Assembly (NCBI GenBank): GCA_964607915.1 | Contig: CAZSMU010000023.1 | Location: forward strand, 1-35,251 | Origin: JADJPL01 sp964607915 | Lineage (GTDB): Bacteria; Bacteroidota; Bacteroidia; Chitinophagales; Saprospiraceae | Direction: 5' to 3' | DNA: 35,251 nt | Shown here: piece after piece, positions 24,474 through 32,374 of the stretch | Numbering within the stretch: the stretch's first letter is position 1 | How the letters are laid out: each line of letters begins with the position of its first letter | Position numbers and translations under genes: made by a program | The notes under the pieces: model-generated | The model's database searches: none | Told to the model about the DNA's origin: nothing | The model's input: the letters and a program-made list of their open reading frames with translations, nothing else

Positions 24474-24752
24474 TTACAGGATGACCAGTACGTCGTCTTC
24501 GCGCATAATCAGATACTCCTCCCCTTCGAATTCGACTTTTTGCCCGGCGTATTTGCCGTACAGCACGATATCCCCTACCTTAACCGTCATGAGGTTGCCG
24601 TCTTTGCCCGGGCCAACCGCTACGACCTCGCCGCGTTGGGGCTGCTCCTTGGCCGTGTCCGGGATAATGATCCCACCCTTGGTTTTTTCTTCAGCTTCTG
24701 CCGGTTTGATGACCACGCGATCGCTGATTGGACGCAATGAAATCTCAGCCAT
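24474..24752 (-). CDS. groS: Co-chaperonin GroES (Hsp10)
   Basis: Heptameric lid of the GroEL chamber, 92 aa. It has the N-terminal LRPISDRVVIKPAEAEEKTKGG region including the mobile loop (about 15-33: EEKTKGGIIIPDTAKE), and the C-terminal GEEYLIMREDDVLVIL. It is first of the groES-groEL pair. No CIRCE element is upstream; instead, repeated TGTCATTTTGT motifs occur at 24859-24890 and are the best candidates for heat-shock control. Confidence 0.98.
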   Translation of the reverse strand: MAEISLRPISDRVVIKPAEAEEKTKGGIIIPDTAKEQPQRGEVVAVGPGKDGNLMTVKVGDIVLYGKYAGQKVEFEGEEYLIMREDDVLVIL

Positions 24753-24858
24753 TTTTTTAGGTTTTGTTTGGATATAAAAAATTTTATTTTGACGCTTCCT
24801 GAGAAGCGCGCCAATTCGCCCTTATCAGAGCAATTGCAGTGCCAAACTGTTTTTTCAA

Positions 24859-24890
24859 ACAAAATGACAGGGGAGCCTGACAAAATGACA
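24859..24890 (-). promoter_or_regulatory. Direct repeats upstream of groES, candidate heat-shock element
   Basis: On the minus strand the 11-mer TGTCATTTTGT occurs twice, exactly 21 bp apart (about two helical turns), and TGTCA a third time in between (plus-strand TGACA at 24865, 24878 and 24886). The block is about 107 nt upstream of the groES ATG, and between groES and the divergent YncE-phosphoesterase gene. Function is inferred from position only. Confidence 0.5.
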
Positions 24891-24932
24891 ATACCGGATT
24901 GATGGAAATTTGCTTACCTTCCCTGTAGGATA

Positions 24933-24965
24933 GTTGACCCCTTGCTGACCCCTCGCAACAAGTCT
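24933..24965. repeat. Dispersed palindromic repeat, copy 7 (right arm)
   Basis: GTTGACCCCTTGCTGACC then CCTCGCAACAAGTCT: an arm of the TCAGCGAGG type, with no left arm or A/T core. The AAGTCT end lies 11 nt before the ATG at 24977, so it forms the leader and ribosome-binding region of the next gene. Confidence 0.8.
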
Positions 24966-24976
24966 AATACACATAC

Positions 24977-27739
24977 ATGGCAAATCTTGTCTTTAGCTCC
25001 AGACTGCCTGTGGCGGTTTTTTTCGCGCTGTTCACCTTGGCGGCAGCCTGTCCGCGCGCGCCAAAAGAATCCTGGCTCATCGAAGCGCCTGCTGGCCAGC
25101 GCTATACCGTCGTGGATACGCAGGAGACCAGTATTCTGCCCAACGGCAGACTGGTCAAGCCGTATGGTACCACCTGGCGCGTCGCCCCTCACCCGTTCGG
25201 ATTGGCGTTAAGCCCCGACGGATTGACGGCGGTGACGGCCAATTCAGGCATATCTCCTATTTCCATATCCATACTCCAGGGGATTGGACGTCCGGAACCC
25301 CGGATTCTACAGGTGCCGGAAGGTGCGAGCAGCGACGCCGGCGTGTTGGAATCGGTATTCATGGGGCTTGCCATCCCATCTTCCAACGATCGCGTGTATG
25401 TGGCCGGCGGAAAAGCCGATTGTGTGTATGTGTTTGACCTGAAAACAGGGCAACGCCTGGACTCTATCCCCTGCAAAGCCAGGGGTGAGGAGTCCGGCTA
25501 TATCGGCGACATGGCCTGGGATGAGCGGAGCGGGCTGCTGTACGCAGTAGATCAGATTAACTTCCAGCTGCTCTGCATAGATCCCTCTGCGCGGAGCGTG
25601 CGGTATCAAGTCCCCACGGGCCGCTACCCGTTTGGAGTGGCGCTGTCGCCCGACGGGCGGGAGGCTTACGTAGCCAATGTCGGGATGTATGCCTATTCCT
25701 GGCTTCCCGGATTTGACCCCAAACGACCTGCAGAAACAGCCGACCAGGAACTCCCTTTTGCTTACCTGAGTCCGGAGTCCGAAGTAGGGATGCAAGATGG
25801 CAAGCGCAAGCTTCCCGGACTGGGCCCCTCCAACGCGCCCGAATCCTTTTCCGTATGGACTATTGACCTCAAAAAAAGAGAAGTACGCGCCAAAACGAAG
25901 ACCGGCATACCCGTCGGAGCCCTGCTCGAAGGCATTCCCGCTGTGGGGGGGTCCAGTCCGAATTCACTGGCCGCCAGCGAGCGCTTCGTCTTCGTCAGCA
26001 ATGGCAACAACGATAACATCTCGGTAATAGATGTCCGAAAAGACAGCGTAGTGGCCAGCATCTCTTTACAGCCCGACCCCAGGTTGAAGAACTGGCGGGG
26101 CGTCATCCCCTTTGGCGTAGCCCTTTCCCCGGACAGAAAGCGATTGTACGTAGCTGAAGCGGGAATCAACGCCGTTGCAGTGATAGATGCGGAAAAGCTG
26201 AACGTACTCGGCCACATCCCGGTAGGTTGGTTTCCCTCCAAACTCCAAGTCAGTCCGGACGGAAAGCGATTGGTCGTGGCCAATGCAAAAGGGTATGGAA
26301 GCGGGCCGAACGGCGGGGCTGCCTTCCGTCCTGGTAAAGAAGGCAGTTATATCGGCAACCTCATGAAGGGCTCCGTAACCATCCTGGATATCCCCTCTGA
26401 CGAACAGTTGGCAGATCTGACCCGGGAGGTCATCTCCAACAATTTCCGCTTTACGAGACCTGAGCGATCGCTGTTGTTCGCCCGAAAAGGGCACCCGATA
26501 CCCCTTTTGAATGAAGCAGAAGAGAAAAGCCCTATCCGATACATCGTTTTTGTGTCGAAGGAAAACCGCACCTACGACGAGGTCTTTGGCCAATTGCCAG
26601 CCGGGCGGGGCGACGCGACCCTCGCCCGCTTTGGGGCAGCGCGCAGCTTCCGCAGCCGCGATGGGAAACGCGCCCTCGAAGGGGTGGACGTCATGCCCAA
26701 CCACCTGGCACTGGCGAAACGCTACGCTATCTCCGACAACTTTTACGTGGACTCCGATGTATCGGCCGACGGGCACCGCTGGTTGGCCTGTACCTATCCC
26801 AACGAATGGGTAGAGACGAGCGTCAGCGCCAGCTATGGAGGCAACCAAACGGGGATATATACCTCCAGGGCACCGGGGATACTGGCATTCACAGGTGCTT
26901 CCGGTGCCATCTATCCCGAAGACTACAATGAAGCCGGTTCGATGTGGGACCACCTCGACCGGCACGGGAAAAAATTCTGGAATTTCGGCTTCGGCACCAT
27001 GTTTTCCCCCCACCTCAGCGACAACCTCGCCTATCCCAAGGGGTACGCATACGCCATCAACTACCCCGTCACCCCCGCGCTGTTGCGGCAGACCTCGCGG
27101 GAATATCCCACGTACAACACCGCTATCCCCGAGCAGTACCGCATAGACCGATTCATCGCAGAGTTCAACCGCCGCTGGGGAAAAGGCAAGGAAAGCCTGC
27201 CCTCCGTTCTCACCGTATTCCTCGGCAACGACCACGGCGCAGGGGATCGCCCCGAAGCAGGGTATCCTTTCCTGGAGAGCTATATGGCCGATAACGACCT
27301 GGCCCTGGGCCGCCTGGTCGAATTTTTATCCCATACCCCTTTTTGGAAAAATATGGCCATCGTCGTCACAGAAGACGATGCCCAGGGAGGGGTGGACCAC
27401 GTGGATGCCCACCGGAGCATCCTCATGGTCATTTCGCCCTATGCCAAAAGCGGACACATCAGCAAGGTACACGCCAGTTTTGGCAGTATTTTCAAAACCT
27501 TCTGGAGTATCCTCGGCATTCCCTGCCTCAATCAGTACGACGCCGGTGCCACCGACCTCTCAGACCTCTTCGGAACCCGCCCCGACTTCCGGCCTTACTC
27601 CGCTATTTTGCCCGACACGCGGCTGTTTGACCCCAAAAAAGCGCTTGACCCCCTGGATAAGCGCTTTGATTGGAAGGCGCTGAGGCAATCGCCCCGATTG
27701 GATGATGTGGAATATATCGTCTCGGAGTTTGCACGCTGA
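24977..27739 (+). CDS. YncE-like beta-propeller / phosphoesterase fusion lipoprotein
   Basis: A 920-aa exported protein. The signal peptide ends in a lipobox-like LAAAC (Cys at about residue 25), suggesting lipid anchoring in the envelope. Residues about 55-480 contain repeated beta-propeller blades with motifs such as PFGVALSPDGREAYVAN, VFVSNGNNDNISVIDV and PSKLQVSPDGKRLVVAN. Residues about 520-880 form an alkaline-phosphatase-superfamily phosphoesterase (AcpA/phospholipase-C type) with ENRTYDEVFG (about 527), DGHRWLA (about 598), LGNDHG (about 749) and EDDAQGGVDHVDAHRS (about 800). Bacteroidota proteins annotated as YncE/alkaline phosphatase have this layout; the substrate is not known. Likely monocistronic: a perfect 25-bp hairpin follows the stop. 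Confidence 0.88.
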   Translation: MANLVFSSRLPVAVFFALFTLAAACPRAPKESWLIEAPAGQRYTVVDTQETSILPNGRLVKPYGTTWRVAPHPFGLALSPDGLTAVTANSGISPISISILQGIGRPEPRILQVPEGASSDAGVLESVFMGLAIPSSNDRVYVAGGKADCVYVFDLKTGQRLDSIPCKARGEESGYIGDMAWDERSGLLYAVDQINFQLLCIDPSARSVRYQVPTGRYPFGVALSPDGREAYVANVGMYAYSWLPGFDPKRPAETADQELPFAYLSPESEVGMQDGKRKLPGLGPSNAPESFSVWTIDLKKREVRAKTKTGIPVGALLEGIPAVGGSSPNSLAASERFVFVSNGNNDNISVIDVRKDSVVASISLQPDPRLKNWRGVIPFGVALSPDRKRLYVAEAGINAVAVIDAEKLNVLGHIPVGWFPSKLQVSPDGKRLVVANAKGYGSGPNGGAAFRPGKEGSYIGNLMKGSVTILDIPSDEQLADLTREVISNNFRFTRPERSLLFARKGHPIPLLNEAEEKSPIRYIVFVSKENRTYDEVFGQLPAGRGDATLARFGAARSFRSRDGKRALEGVDVMPNHLALAKRYAISDNFYVDSDVSADGHRWLACTYPNEWVETSVSASYGGNQTGIYTSRAPGILAFTGASGAIYPEDYNEAGSMWDHLDRHGKKFWNFGFGTMFSPHLSDNLAYPKGYAYAINYPVTPALLRQTSREYPTYNTAIPEQYRIDRFIAEFNRRWGKGKESLPSVLTVFLGNDHGAGDRPEAGYPFLESYMADNDLALGRLVEFLSHTPFWKNMAIVVTEDDAQGGVDHVDAHRSILMVISPYAKSGHISKVHASFGSIFKTFWSILGIPCLNQYDAGATDLSDLFGTRPDFRPYSAILPDTRLFDPKKALDPLDKRFDWKALRQSPRLDDVEYIVSEFAR

Positions 27740-27749
27740 CTTTCGTAGT

Positions 27750-27806
27750 CCAAGTGCATCAAACATCAATTTTCACGGTGCGAAAATTGATGTTTGATGC
27801 ACTTGG
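27750..27806 (+). terminator. Perfect 25-bp hairpin after the phosphoesterase gene
   Basis: CCAAGTGCATCAAACATC... at 27750-27774 and its exact reverse complement at 27782-27806, separated by the 7-nt loop ACGGTGC, 10 nt after the stop codon. The stem is long and perfect but only moderately GC, and no U-tract follows. It acts probably as a terminator or 3' stabiliser; it could instead be a recent inverted duplication. Confidence 0.6.
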
Positions 27807-27820
27807 GAAACAGCGTTTTA

Positions 27821-27876
27821 CAAGGGAGATCAAAAAGGCCCTTTTTCGACTGCCCTACCCTCCTCGCAACAAGTCT
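27821..27876. repeat. Dispersed palindromic repeat, copy 8
   Basis: AAGGGAGATCAAAAAGGCCC then TTTTTCG, followed by CCCTCCTCGCAACAAGTCT. The right arm and the centre are conserved, the left terminal arm is missing. It lies between two converging genes (phosphoesterase and creD) and is the only copy whose AAGTCT end does not face a nearby start codon. Confidence 0.8.
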
Positions 27877-27931
27877 GATATTTGCTGCCGGGGGTGCCCC
27901 CCACTCCTCAAAAAACCCTTGATAGAGGCTG

Positions 27932-29263
27932 CTATGCCTGAAGATTATCCCAGTCCACTTTTCGGGAATAGTACATCACACAAGCCAGCGCGATAAAGAT
28001 ACCGATGCTCCCGGTCAACAACGCGTAATCCTCCAGTTGCAGCACCACGAAAATGAAGGCATAGATGATGGCCAATAGTGCCGTCAATTGTACGACCAAA
28101 CGGCGAATCCGCAATACGGAGGCGCTGTAAAAGCTAATCAGGCCGATGGTCGCCACAGAAGCTGCCCCATACGCTGCATTAAAGCCGATTTGTTCGGACA
28201 GGGAGAGCAACAAAAGATAGAAGACGACCAGGGCCAGCCCTACCAATAAGTACTGAAAAGGGTGGATGTTGAAGCGGCGAAGGGTTTCAAAGAAAAAGTA
28301 AATCAGGAAGGTCAGCCCAATGACCAGGATGGCGTACTTGGAAGTACGCGAGCTCTTGAGGTACTCATCCACCGGGCGGATGAGGCGCACGCCGAAGTTG
28401 GAGTTGTTGCTGAAGTTGTAGGCCGTCCCTTTCCATTGCTGGGGATAGTTGCGGTTGAAATCCAGCACTTTCCAATTGGCTTCAAAACCGTCTGCACCTA
28501 TGCGATGGTAGGCAGGCAACACATTGCCGGAAAAGCTGGGGGAGGGCCATGAAGCACTCAAGGTGGCAGTGGTAACCCTTCCTACGGGTTCAAAATACAG
28601 CGCATCCGCTCCGTTGAGATCGAGCGGGATGGAAAAGGCATACCCCTCTTCCCCTTCCGAAACGGGAACGCCCACACTAATTCCGGACGACAGCAACTCG
28701 GGGTTTGCTGCTCCCGGCTCCATGCGCTTTTTCTGCCCGTTCCACTCCAGCTCGATGTCGTTTTTGATACCGGTCATGCTGCTGATGCCGATGCAGAGCC
28801 GCGCTTCCTGCCAGCGGATTTTATCCGCCGGAACATTCAATGCCTCGAGGGCGAGTGCGTCAAATTCACCCTCCAGCGTGAGTTTCGAGGTGTACAGGAT
28901 GGCATCGAACAAGCCTCGCCGGCGCACTTCGTGCCGTGCGTCGCCCCGTATGCGGAGCTCCTGTGGCAAGAAGTACAGCTTGTGGACGACCGCTTTTTGC
29001 TCCCCCTGCTCCGTCTCAATGGTTTCTTCATACGGGATGCTGAGGATAGGCCCGGTGACGGTTTGTTCCCCACCCCAGGAAGCACTGATTTCCTGTACGA
29101 CCGCTGCTTTGCGGTCCTGGCGTTCCCCAATCACCGACTGGATTAAAGCCGCCGGTATCAGCAGCAGCAAGGCGATAAAGCCGATGGCCAGCAATTTGAC
29201 CAATAAGGAGGTGCGCAGCCAGTTCCCCACGCGACTTCCAGAAGCGTTTTGTTGATTTTCCAT
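27932..29263 (-). CDS. creD: CreD-like inner membrane protein
   Basis: A 443-aa membrane protein. One N-terminal membrane helix (about 21-44) is followed by a large extracytoplasmic domain (about 45-300, containing VTGPILSIPY at about 71-80), and then a cluster of five or so membrane helices (about 305-435). This is the CreD architecture. In E. coli creD belongs to the CreBC regulon and affects envelope and colicin tolerance; in Bacteroidota creD homologues commonly neighbour a small winged-helix regulator, as here. The start at 29263 lies 4 nt after a 24-bp element almost identical to that in front of the regulator operon, so the two units are likely co-regulated. Confidence 0.9.
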   Translation of the reverse strand: MENQQNASGSRVGNWLRTSLLVKLLAIGFIALLLLIPAALIQSVIGERQDRKAAVVQEISASWGGEQTVTGPILSIPYEETIETEQGEQKAVVHKLYFLPQELRIRGDARHEVRRRGLFDAILYTSKLTLEGEFDALALEALNVPADKIRWQEARLCIGISSMTGIKNDIELEWNGQKKRMEPGAANPELLSSGISVGVPVSEGEEGYAFSIPLDLNGADALYFEPVGRVTTATLSASWPSPSFSGNVLPAYHRIGADGFEANWKVLDFNRNYPQQWKGTAYNFSNNSNFGVRLIRPVDEYLKSSRTSKYAILVIGLTFLIYFFFETLRRFNIHPFQYLLVGLALVVFYLLLLSLSEQIGFNAAYGAASVATIGLISFYSASVLRIRRLVVQLTALLAIIYAFIFVVLQLEDYALLTGSIGIFIALACVMYYSRKVDWDNLQA

Positions 29264-29267
29264 TTTT

Positions 29268-29291
29268 AAAAGTACTTTGTTTTTTAAAGTT
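29268..29291 (-). promoter_or_regulatory. Operator-like element in front of creD
   Basis: Plus-strand AAAAGTACTTTG followed by TTTTTTAAAGTT; 22 of 24 bases identical to the element at 30277-30300. It ends 4 nt before the creD ATG. The match to the second site, not the palindrome itself (here imperfect), is the main evidence. Confidence 0.7.
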
Positions 29292-29304
29292 TATGCTTAA
29301 AAAA

Positions 29305-29334
29305 TTTTGTTTTTAAAATAATTTAAAAACAAAA
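29305..29334 (-). terminator. AT-rich hairpin between the regulator and creD
   Basis: TTTTGTTTTTAAA and TTTAAAAACAAAA form a perfect 13-bp inverted repeat around ATAA. On the minus strand it follows the regulator stop and is itself followed by TTTTTT, so it could be a weak intrinsic terminator; a second binding site upstream of creD is the alternative. Confidence 0.45.
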
Positions 29335-29352
29335 CATTATTCTTAAAAAGAA

Positions 29353-29649
29353 TTACATTGTTTTGATAATTTTATTCAATAGCTCCAAATGTTGTTCAAA
29401 TGCTTTTCTACCCTCTTCGGTGATGGAGAAGCGGGTATTCGGCTTTCGACCGACGAAAGACTTTTCGACGCACAGATAGCCTGCCTGCTCCAAAGCGCGT
29501 GCATGCCCGGCCAGGTTGCCGTCGCTCAAATCCAGCAATTCTTTGAGGGTATTGAAGTCCATGTAATCGTTGACCATCAACGAGGACATGATACCGAGCC
29601 TGACCCGGCTCTCAAAGGCTTTGTTCAGTTCCTGAAAATAATTTTTCAC
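29353..29649 (-). CDS. Small winged-helix transcriptional regulator (HTH_34-like)
   Basis: A 98-aa single-domain DNA-binding protein beginning MKNYFQELNKAFESRVRLGI. The recognition helix region is FNTLKELLDLSDGNLAGHARALEQAGYL (about 38-65, in pieces), followed by a wing with VGRKPNTRFSITEEGRKAF, the pattern of ArsR/MarR-like winged-helix proteins of the HTH_34 type. The start is the GTG at 29649, which overlaps the upstream stop codon as GTGA, indicating translational coupling; the longer reading frame from 29733 runs into the upstream gene. It is the likely binder of the two matching elements at 29268-29291 and 30277-30300, acting probably as an autorepressor and creD regulator (inference). 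Confidence 0.85.
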   Translation of the reverse strand: MKNYFQELNKAFESRVRLGIMSSLMVNDYMDFNTLKELLDLSDGNLAGHARALEQAGYLCVEKSFVGRKPNTRFSITEEGRKAFEQHLELLNKIIKTM

Positions 29650-30275
29650 CTCGACGTCGCCCGGTTTCGTTCGTATTTCCAATACAGTATCCCCCCATAG
29701 ATGATGTGCAGCACCCCGAAGCCAAAAGCCCACAGAAGAAGGCTTTTAACCGGCAGGAATGCTGCCATCAAGCCCGTAAGCATCTCCAGCACCCCCAGCG
29801 TACGCACATCACTGAACGTAAAGTTGCCCGCGCAAAACAGGGATACCCCGTAAAAGAGCAGCATCGCCGCCGCGAGAAGCGAGTAATGGCCTTTCACGTA
29901 CAAGATGGCCACGAATATCCCGCCTACACACATGGGAATAGCGAAATTGGCCAATACGCGCCGCGCCGCAGGCGTCCAGAAAGGTTGTCCGGCAGAACGC
30001 GCCTTGCGATAGCTCAACCCAAACGCCGTTCCGGCGGCCAGAACCAAAACCGCCAACGCAATACCCGCAACGGGAAGCACTACTGCGGCACTCCCCTCCC
30101 CCTCAAAAGGCATACGGCTTACATCGTGCAGGTGCTGCTTTGCAAAAAGTGTACCCAGCAGGGCATACACGCCCGCCATGACAGCAGCCCAGGGGCTTAG
30201 CGACAGGAACTTCACAGAGCGCTCCATCATGGAGCGTATCTGAGCCAAGTCATCCTGTGGTGTAAATGAATGCAT
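29646..30275 (-). CDS. Membrane protein of unknown function, coupled to the regulator
   Basis: A 209-aa protein that I cannot name. Residues about 1-20 are polar (SFTPQDDLAQIRSMMERS), then six hydrophobic segments follow at about 28-44, 63-84, 105-123, 128-145, 152-170 and 174-195, ending in a basic tail. It begins 2 nt after the operator-like element and ends in a 4-base overlap with the winged-helix gene, so it may sense a membrane signal or modulate the regulator; this is inference from the coupling. An opening IRSMMERSVKFLSLS is a recognisable conserved stretch of proteins found beside HTH_34 regulators, but no activity is known to me. Confidence 0.8.
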   Translation of the reverse strand: MHSFTPQDDLAQIRSMMERSVKFLSLSPWAAVMAGVYALLGTLFAKQHLHDVSRMPFEGEGSAAVVLPVAGIALAVLVLAAGTAFGLSYRKARSAGQPFWTPAARRVLANFAIPMCVGGIFVAILYVKGHYSLLAAAMLLFYGVSLFCAGNFTFSDVRTLGVLEMLTGLMAAFLPVKSLLLWAFGFGVLHIIYGGILYWKYERNRATSR

Positions 30276-30276
30276 A

Positions 30277-30300
30277 AAAAGTACTTTGTTTTACAAAGTT
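30277..30300 (-). promoter_or_regulatory. Operator-like element overlapping the regulator-operon promoter
   Basis: Plus-strand AAAAGTACTTTG then TTTTACAAAGTT, with the palindrome ACTTTGT/ACAAAGT around TTT. It starts 2 nt upstream of the ATG at 30275. It shares 22 of 24 bases with the element before creD. The -7 box of the promoter (30294-30301) lies inside it, so a bound protein would block RNA polymerase. Confidence 0.72.
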
Positions 30301-30324
30301 AATTATTTTTTTTATACCTGCAAA
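30294..30324 (-). promoter_or_regulatory. Promoter of the membrane protein-regulator operon
   Basis: On the minus strand TTTG (30324-30321), 19 nt spacer, then TAACTTTG (30301-30294): both Bacteroidota promoter boxes at standard spacing, the best promoter in the window. Transcription would begin about 10-15 nt before the ATG. Confidence 0.75.
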
Positions 30325-30344
30325 GTATTCGGTAAAAAAACGGG

Positions 30345-32369
30345 CTATACCGTCATTTTCCATTTTTCTTTAAGTGCCATCAACTCATCCCGATGCTGTG
30401 CTGCCGCGATGAAGTCGAGGTCTTTGGCAGCGGCTTTCATCTTGCGTTCCGTTTCGGCGATCAACTTTTCGAGTTGTTCGCGCGACAGGTACGCGATGAG
30501 GGGGTCGGCTGCCATGATAGCCGTATCGGGTTCGATGTATTCCTGAGCTTGTTTGCCGCGGATATCGAGGATAGATTTCTGGTTCAGGATTTCCTCGCGG
30601 GACTTGAAGACGGTGCGAGGGGTAATGCCGTGTTTTTCGTTGTATGCGATTTGCACGATGCGACGGCGGTCGGTTTCTTCTATGGTGCGCCGCATGGAAT
30701 CGGTGATGGTATCTGCGTAGAAGATGACCAGGCCATTGGCGTTGCGCGCTGCCCTGCCTGCGGTTTGGGTCAGGGAGCGGTCGTTTCGCAGGAAGCCTTC
30801 TTTATCGGCATCGAGGATAGCCACTAAGGAGACTTCGGGAAGATCCAGGCCTTCGCGCAACAGGTTTACCCCGACGAGTACGTCAAACCCACCGAGGCGC
30901 AGGTCGCGTATGATTTCCACGCGCTCCATGGTATCCACTTCGGAGTGGATATAGCGCACCTTGATATCCAGTTTTGCCAGATACTTAGTCAGTTCTTCCG
31001 CCATGCGTTTGGTCAGGGTGGTAGCCAGGACGCGCTCCTGGCGCTTGACGCGCTCGTTGATTTCGTGGAGCAGGTCGTCTATTTGGTTCAAGCTGGGCCG
31101 CACTTCAATAGGAGGGTCGAGCAGTCCGGTGGGGCGGATGAGTTGTTCGACGAATTCGCCCTGGGTCTTTTCCATTTCGTAATTGCCGGGGGTGGCGCTT
31201 ACGAAGACGACTTGATTGATCAATCCCTCGAACTCGGTAAAGTTCAGCGGGCGGTTATCCATGGCAGAAGGCAATCGGAAGCCATAGCCTACCAGACTTT
31301 GCTTGCGGGCGCGGTCGCCGCCGTACATGCCCCGCACCTGGGGGATAGTGACATGGCTTTCATCAATGACCATCAGGTAATCGTCCGGAAAATAATCCAG
31401 CAGACAGAACGGGCGGGTACCCGGAGCGCGGCCGTCGAAGAAGCGGGAATAATTTTCCACGCCGCTGCAATAGCCGAGTTCTTTCATCATTTCGAGGTCA
31501 AAATGGGTGCGTTCGTGGATGCGTCGGGCTTCGATGAGTTTGCCTTCGCGCTCGAAGTACTTTTCCTGTTCATAGAGTTCCCCCATGATATCGTTCAGGA
31601 TTTGAGCCATGCGCTCCTTGGGGGCGATGTAGAGGTTGGCGGGAAAAATGGCGGCTACCTCCATGCGTTCGATGCGTTTTCCGCTTTCGATTTCGATTTG
31701 CTCAATCTCCTCGATTTCATCCCCGAAGAACGTGATGCGGTAGCCATAATCCACGTAGGGGAGGTTGATGTCCACCGTATCGCCGCGCACGCGGAAGGTA
31801 GCGCGGCGGAAATCCGTTTCGGTGCGGGAGTAGAGGCTGCCGACCAATTGATAGAGGAACGTATTGCGCGTGATGACCTGTCCTTTATGGATTCGGATAA
31901 TTCCGGTTTTATAGTCTTCCGGGTTGCCCATACCGTAGATACAGGACACGGACGCCACGATGATGACATCCCTTCGTCCGGAGAGCAGCGAAGAGGTCGC
32001 GCGCAGGCGGAGTTTGTCCACTTCTTCGTTGATGGCGAGATCTTTTTCGATATAGGTGTCGGTTACGGCGATATAGGCTTCGGGCTGGTAGTAGTCGTAA
32101 TAGGACACGAAGTATTCCACGGCGTTATCGGGGAAGAATTCCCGGAACTCGCTGTACAATTGCGCGGTCAGCGTTTTGTTGTGGGTAAGCACCAGGGTAG
32201 GCCGCTGGACGCGCTCGATGACGTTGGCGACGGTAAACGTTTTCCCCGACCCGGTGACCCCCAGCAGTACCTGGGCGGGTTCACCTGCTTCGATACCCGA
32301 CACCAGTTGGGCGATGGCCTGGGGCTGGTCTCCGGTAGGTTTGAAATGTGCGTTGATTTTAAATTCCAT
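30345..32369 (-). CDS. uvrB: Excinuclease ABC subunit B
   Basis: DNA damage verification helicase of nucleotide excision repair, loaded by UvrA and recruiting UvrC. The 674-aa protein begins MEFKINAHFKPTGDQPQAI, has Walker A GVTGSGKT (37-44), the beta-hairpin region YYDYYQPEAYI (about 91-101), DESHVT (Walker B), helicase motifs in the C-terminal RecA fold (TAGRAARN at about 540), and the C-terminal UVR motif that binds UvrC (about 630-665). The ORF runs open upstream to 33071 over the opposite-strand CrtA-like gene; the ATG at 32369 gives the family start. A dispersed repeat begins 5 nt upstream of it. Confidence 0.98.
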   Translation of the reverse strand: MEFKINAHFKPTGDQPQAIAQLVSGIEAGEPAQVLLGVTGSGKTFTVANVIERVQRPTLVLTHNKTLTAQLYSEFREFFPDNAVEYFVSYYDYYQPEAYIAVTDTYIEKDLAINEEVDKLRLRATSSLLSGRRDVIIVASVSCIYGMGNPEDYKTGIIRIHKGQVITRNTFLYQLVGSLYSRTETDFRRATFRVRGDTVDINLPYVDYGYRITFFGDEIEEIEQIEIESGKRIERMEVAAIFPANLYIAPKERMAQILNDIMGELYEQEKYFEREGKLIEARRIHERTHFDLEMMKELGYCSGVENYSRFFDGRAPGTRPFCLLDYFPDDYLMVIDESHVTIPQVRGMYGGDRARKQSLVGYGFRLPSAMDNRPLNFTEFEGLINQVVFVSATPGNYEMEKTQGEFVEQLIRPTGLLDPPIEVRPSLNQIDDLLHEINERVKRQERVLATTLTKRMAEELTKYLAKLDIKVRYIHSEVDTMERVEIIRDLRLGGFDVLVGVNLLREGLDLPEVSLVAILDADKEGFLRNDRSLTQTAGRAARNANGLVIFYADTITDSMRRTIEETDRRRIVQIAYNEKHGITPRTVFKSREEILNQKSILDIRGKQAQEYIEPDTAIMAADPLIAYLSREQLEKLIAETERKMKAAAKDLDFIAAAQHRDELMALKEKWKMTV

Positions 32370-32374
32370 AAAAC

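Noticed and set aside
27754..27996. 80-codon plus-strand ORF after the phosphoesterase gene
   Set aside because: It is built from the 25-bp hairpin and repeat copy 8 and overlaps the creD 3' end; protein composition is not gene-like.
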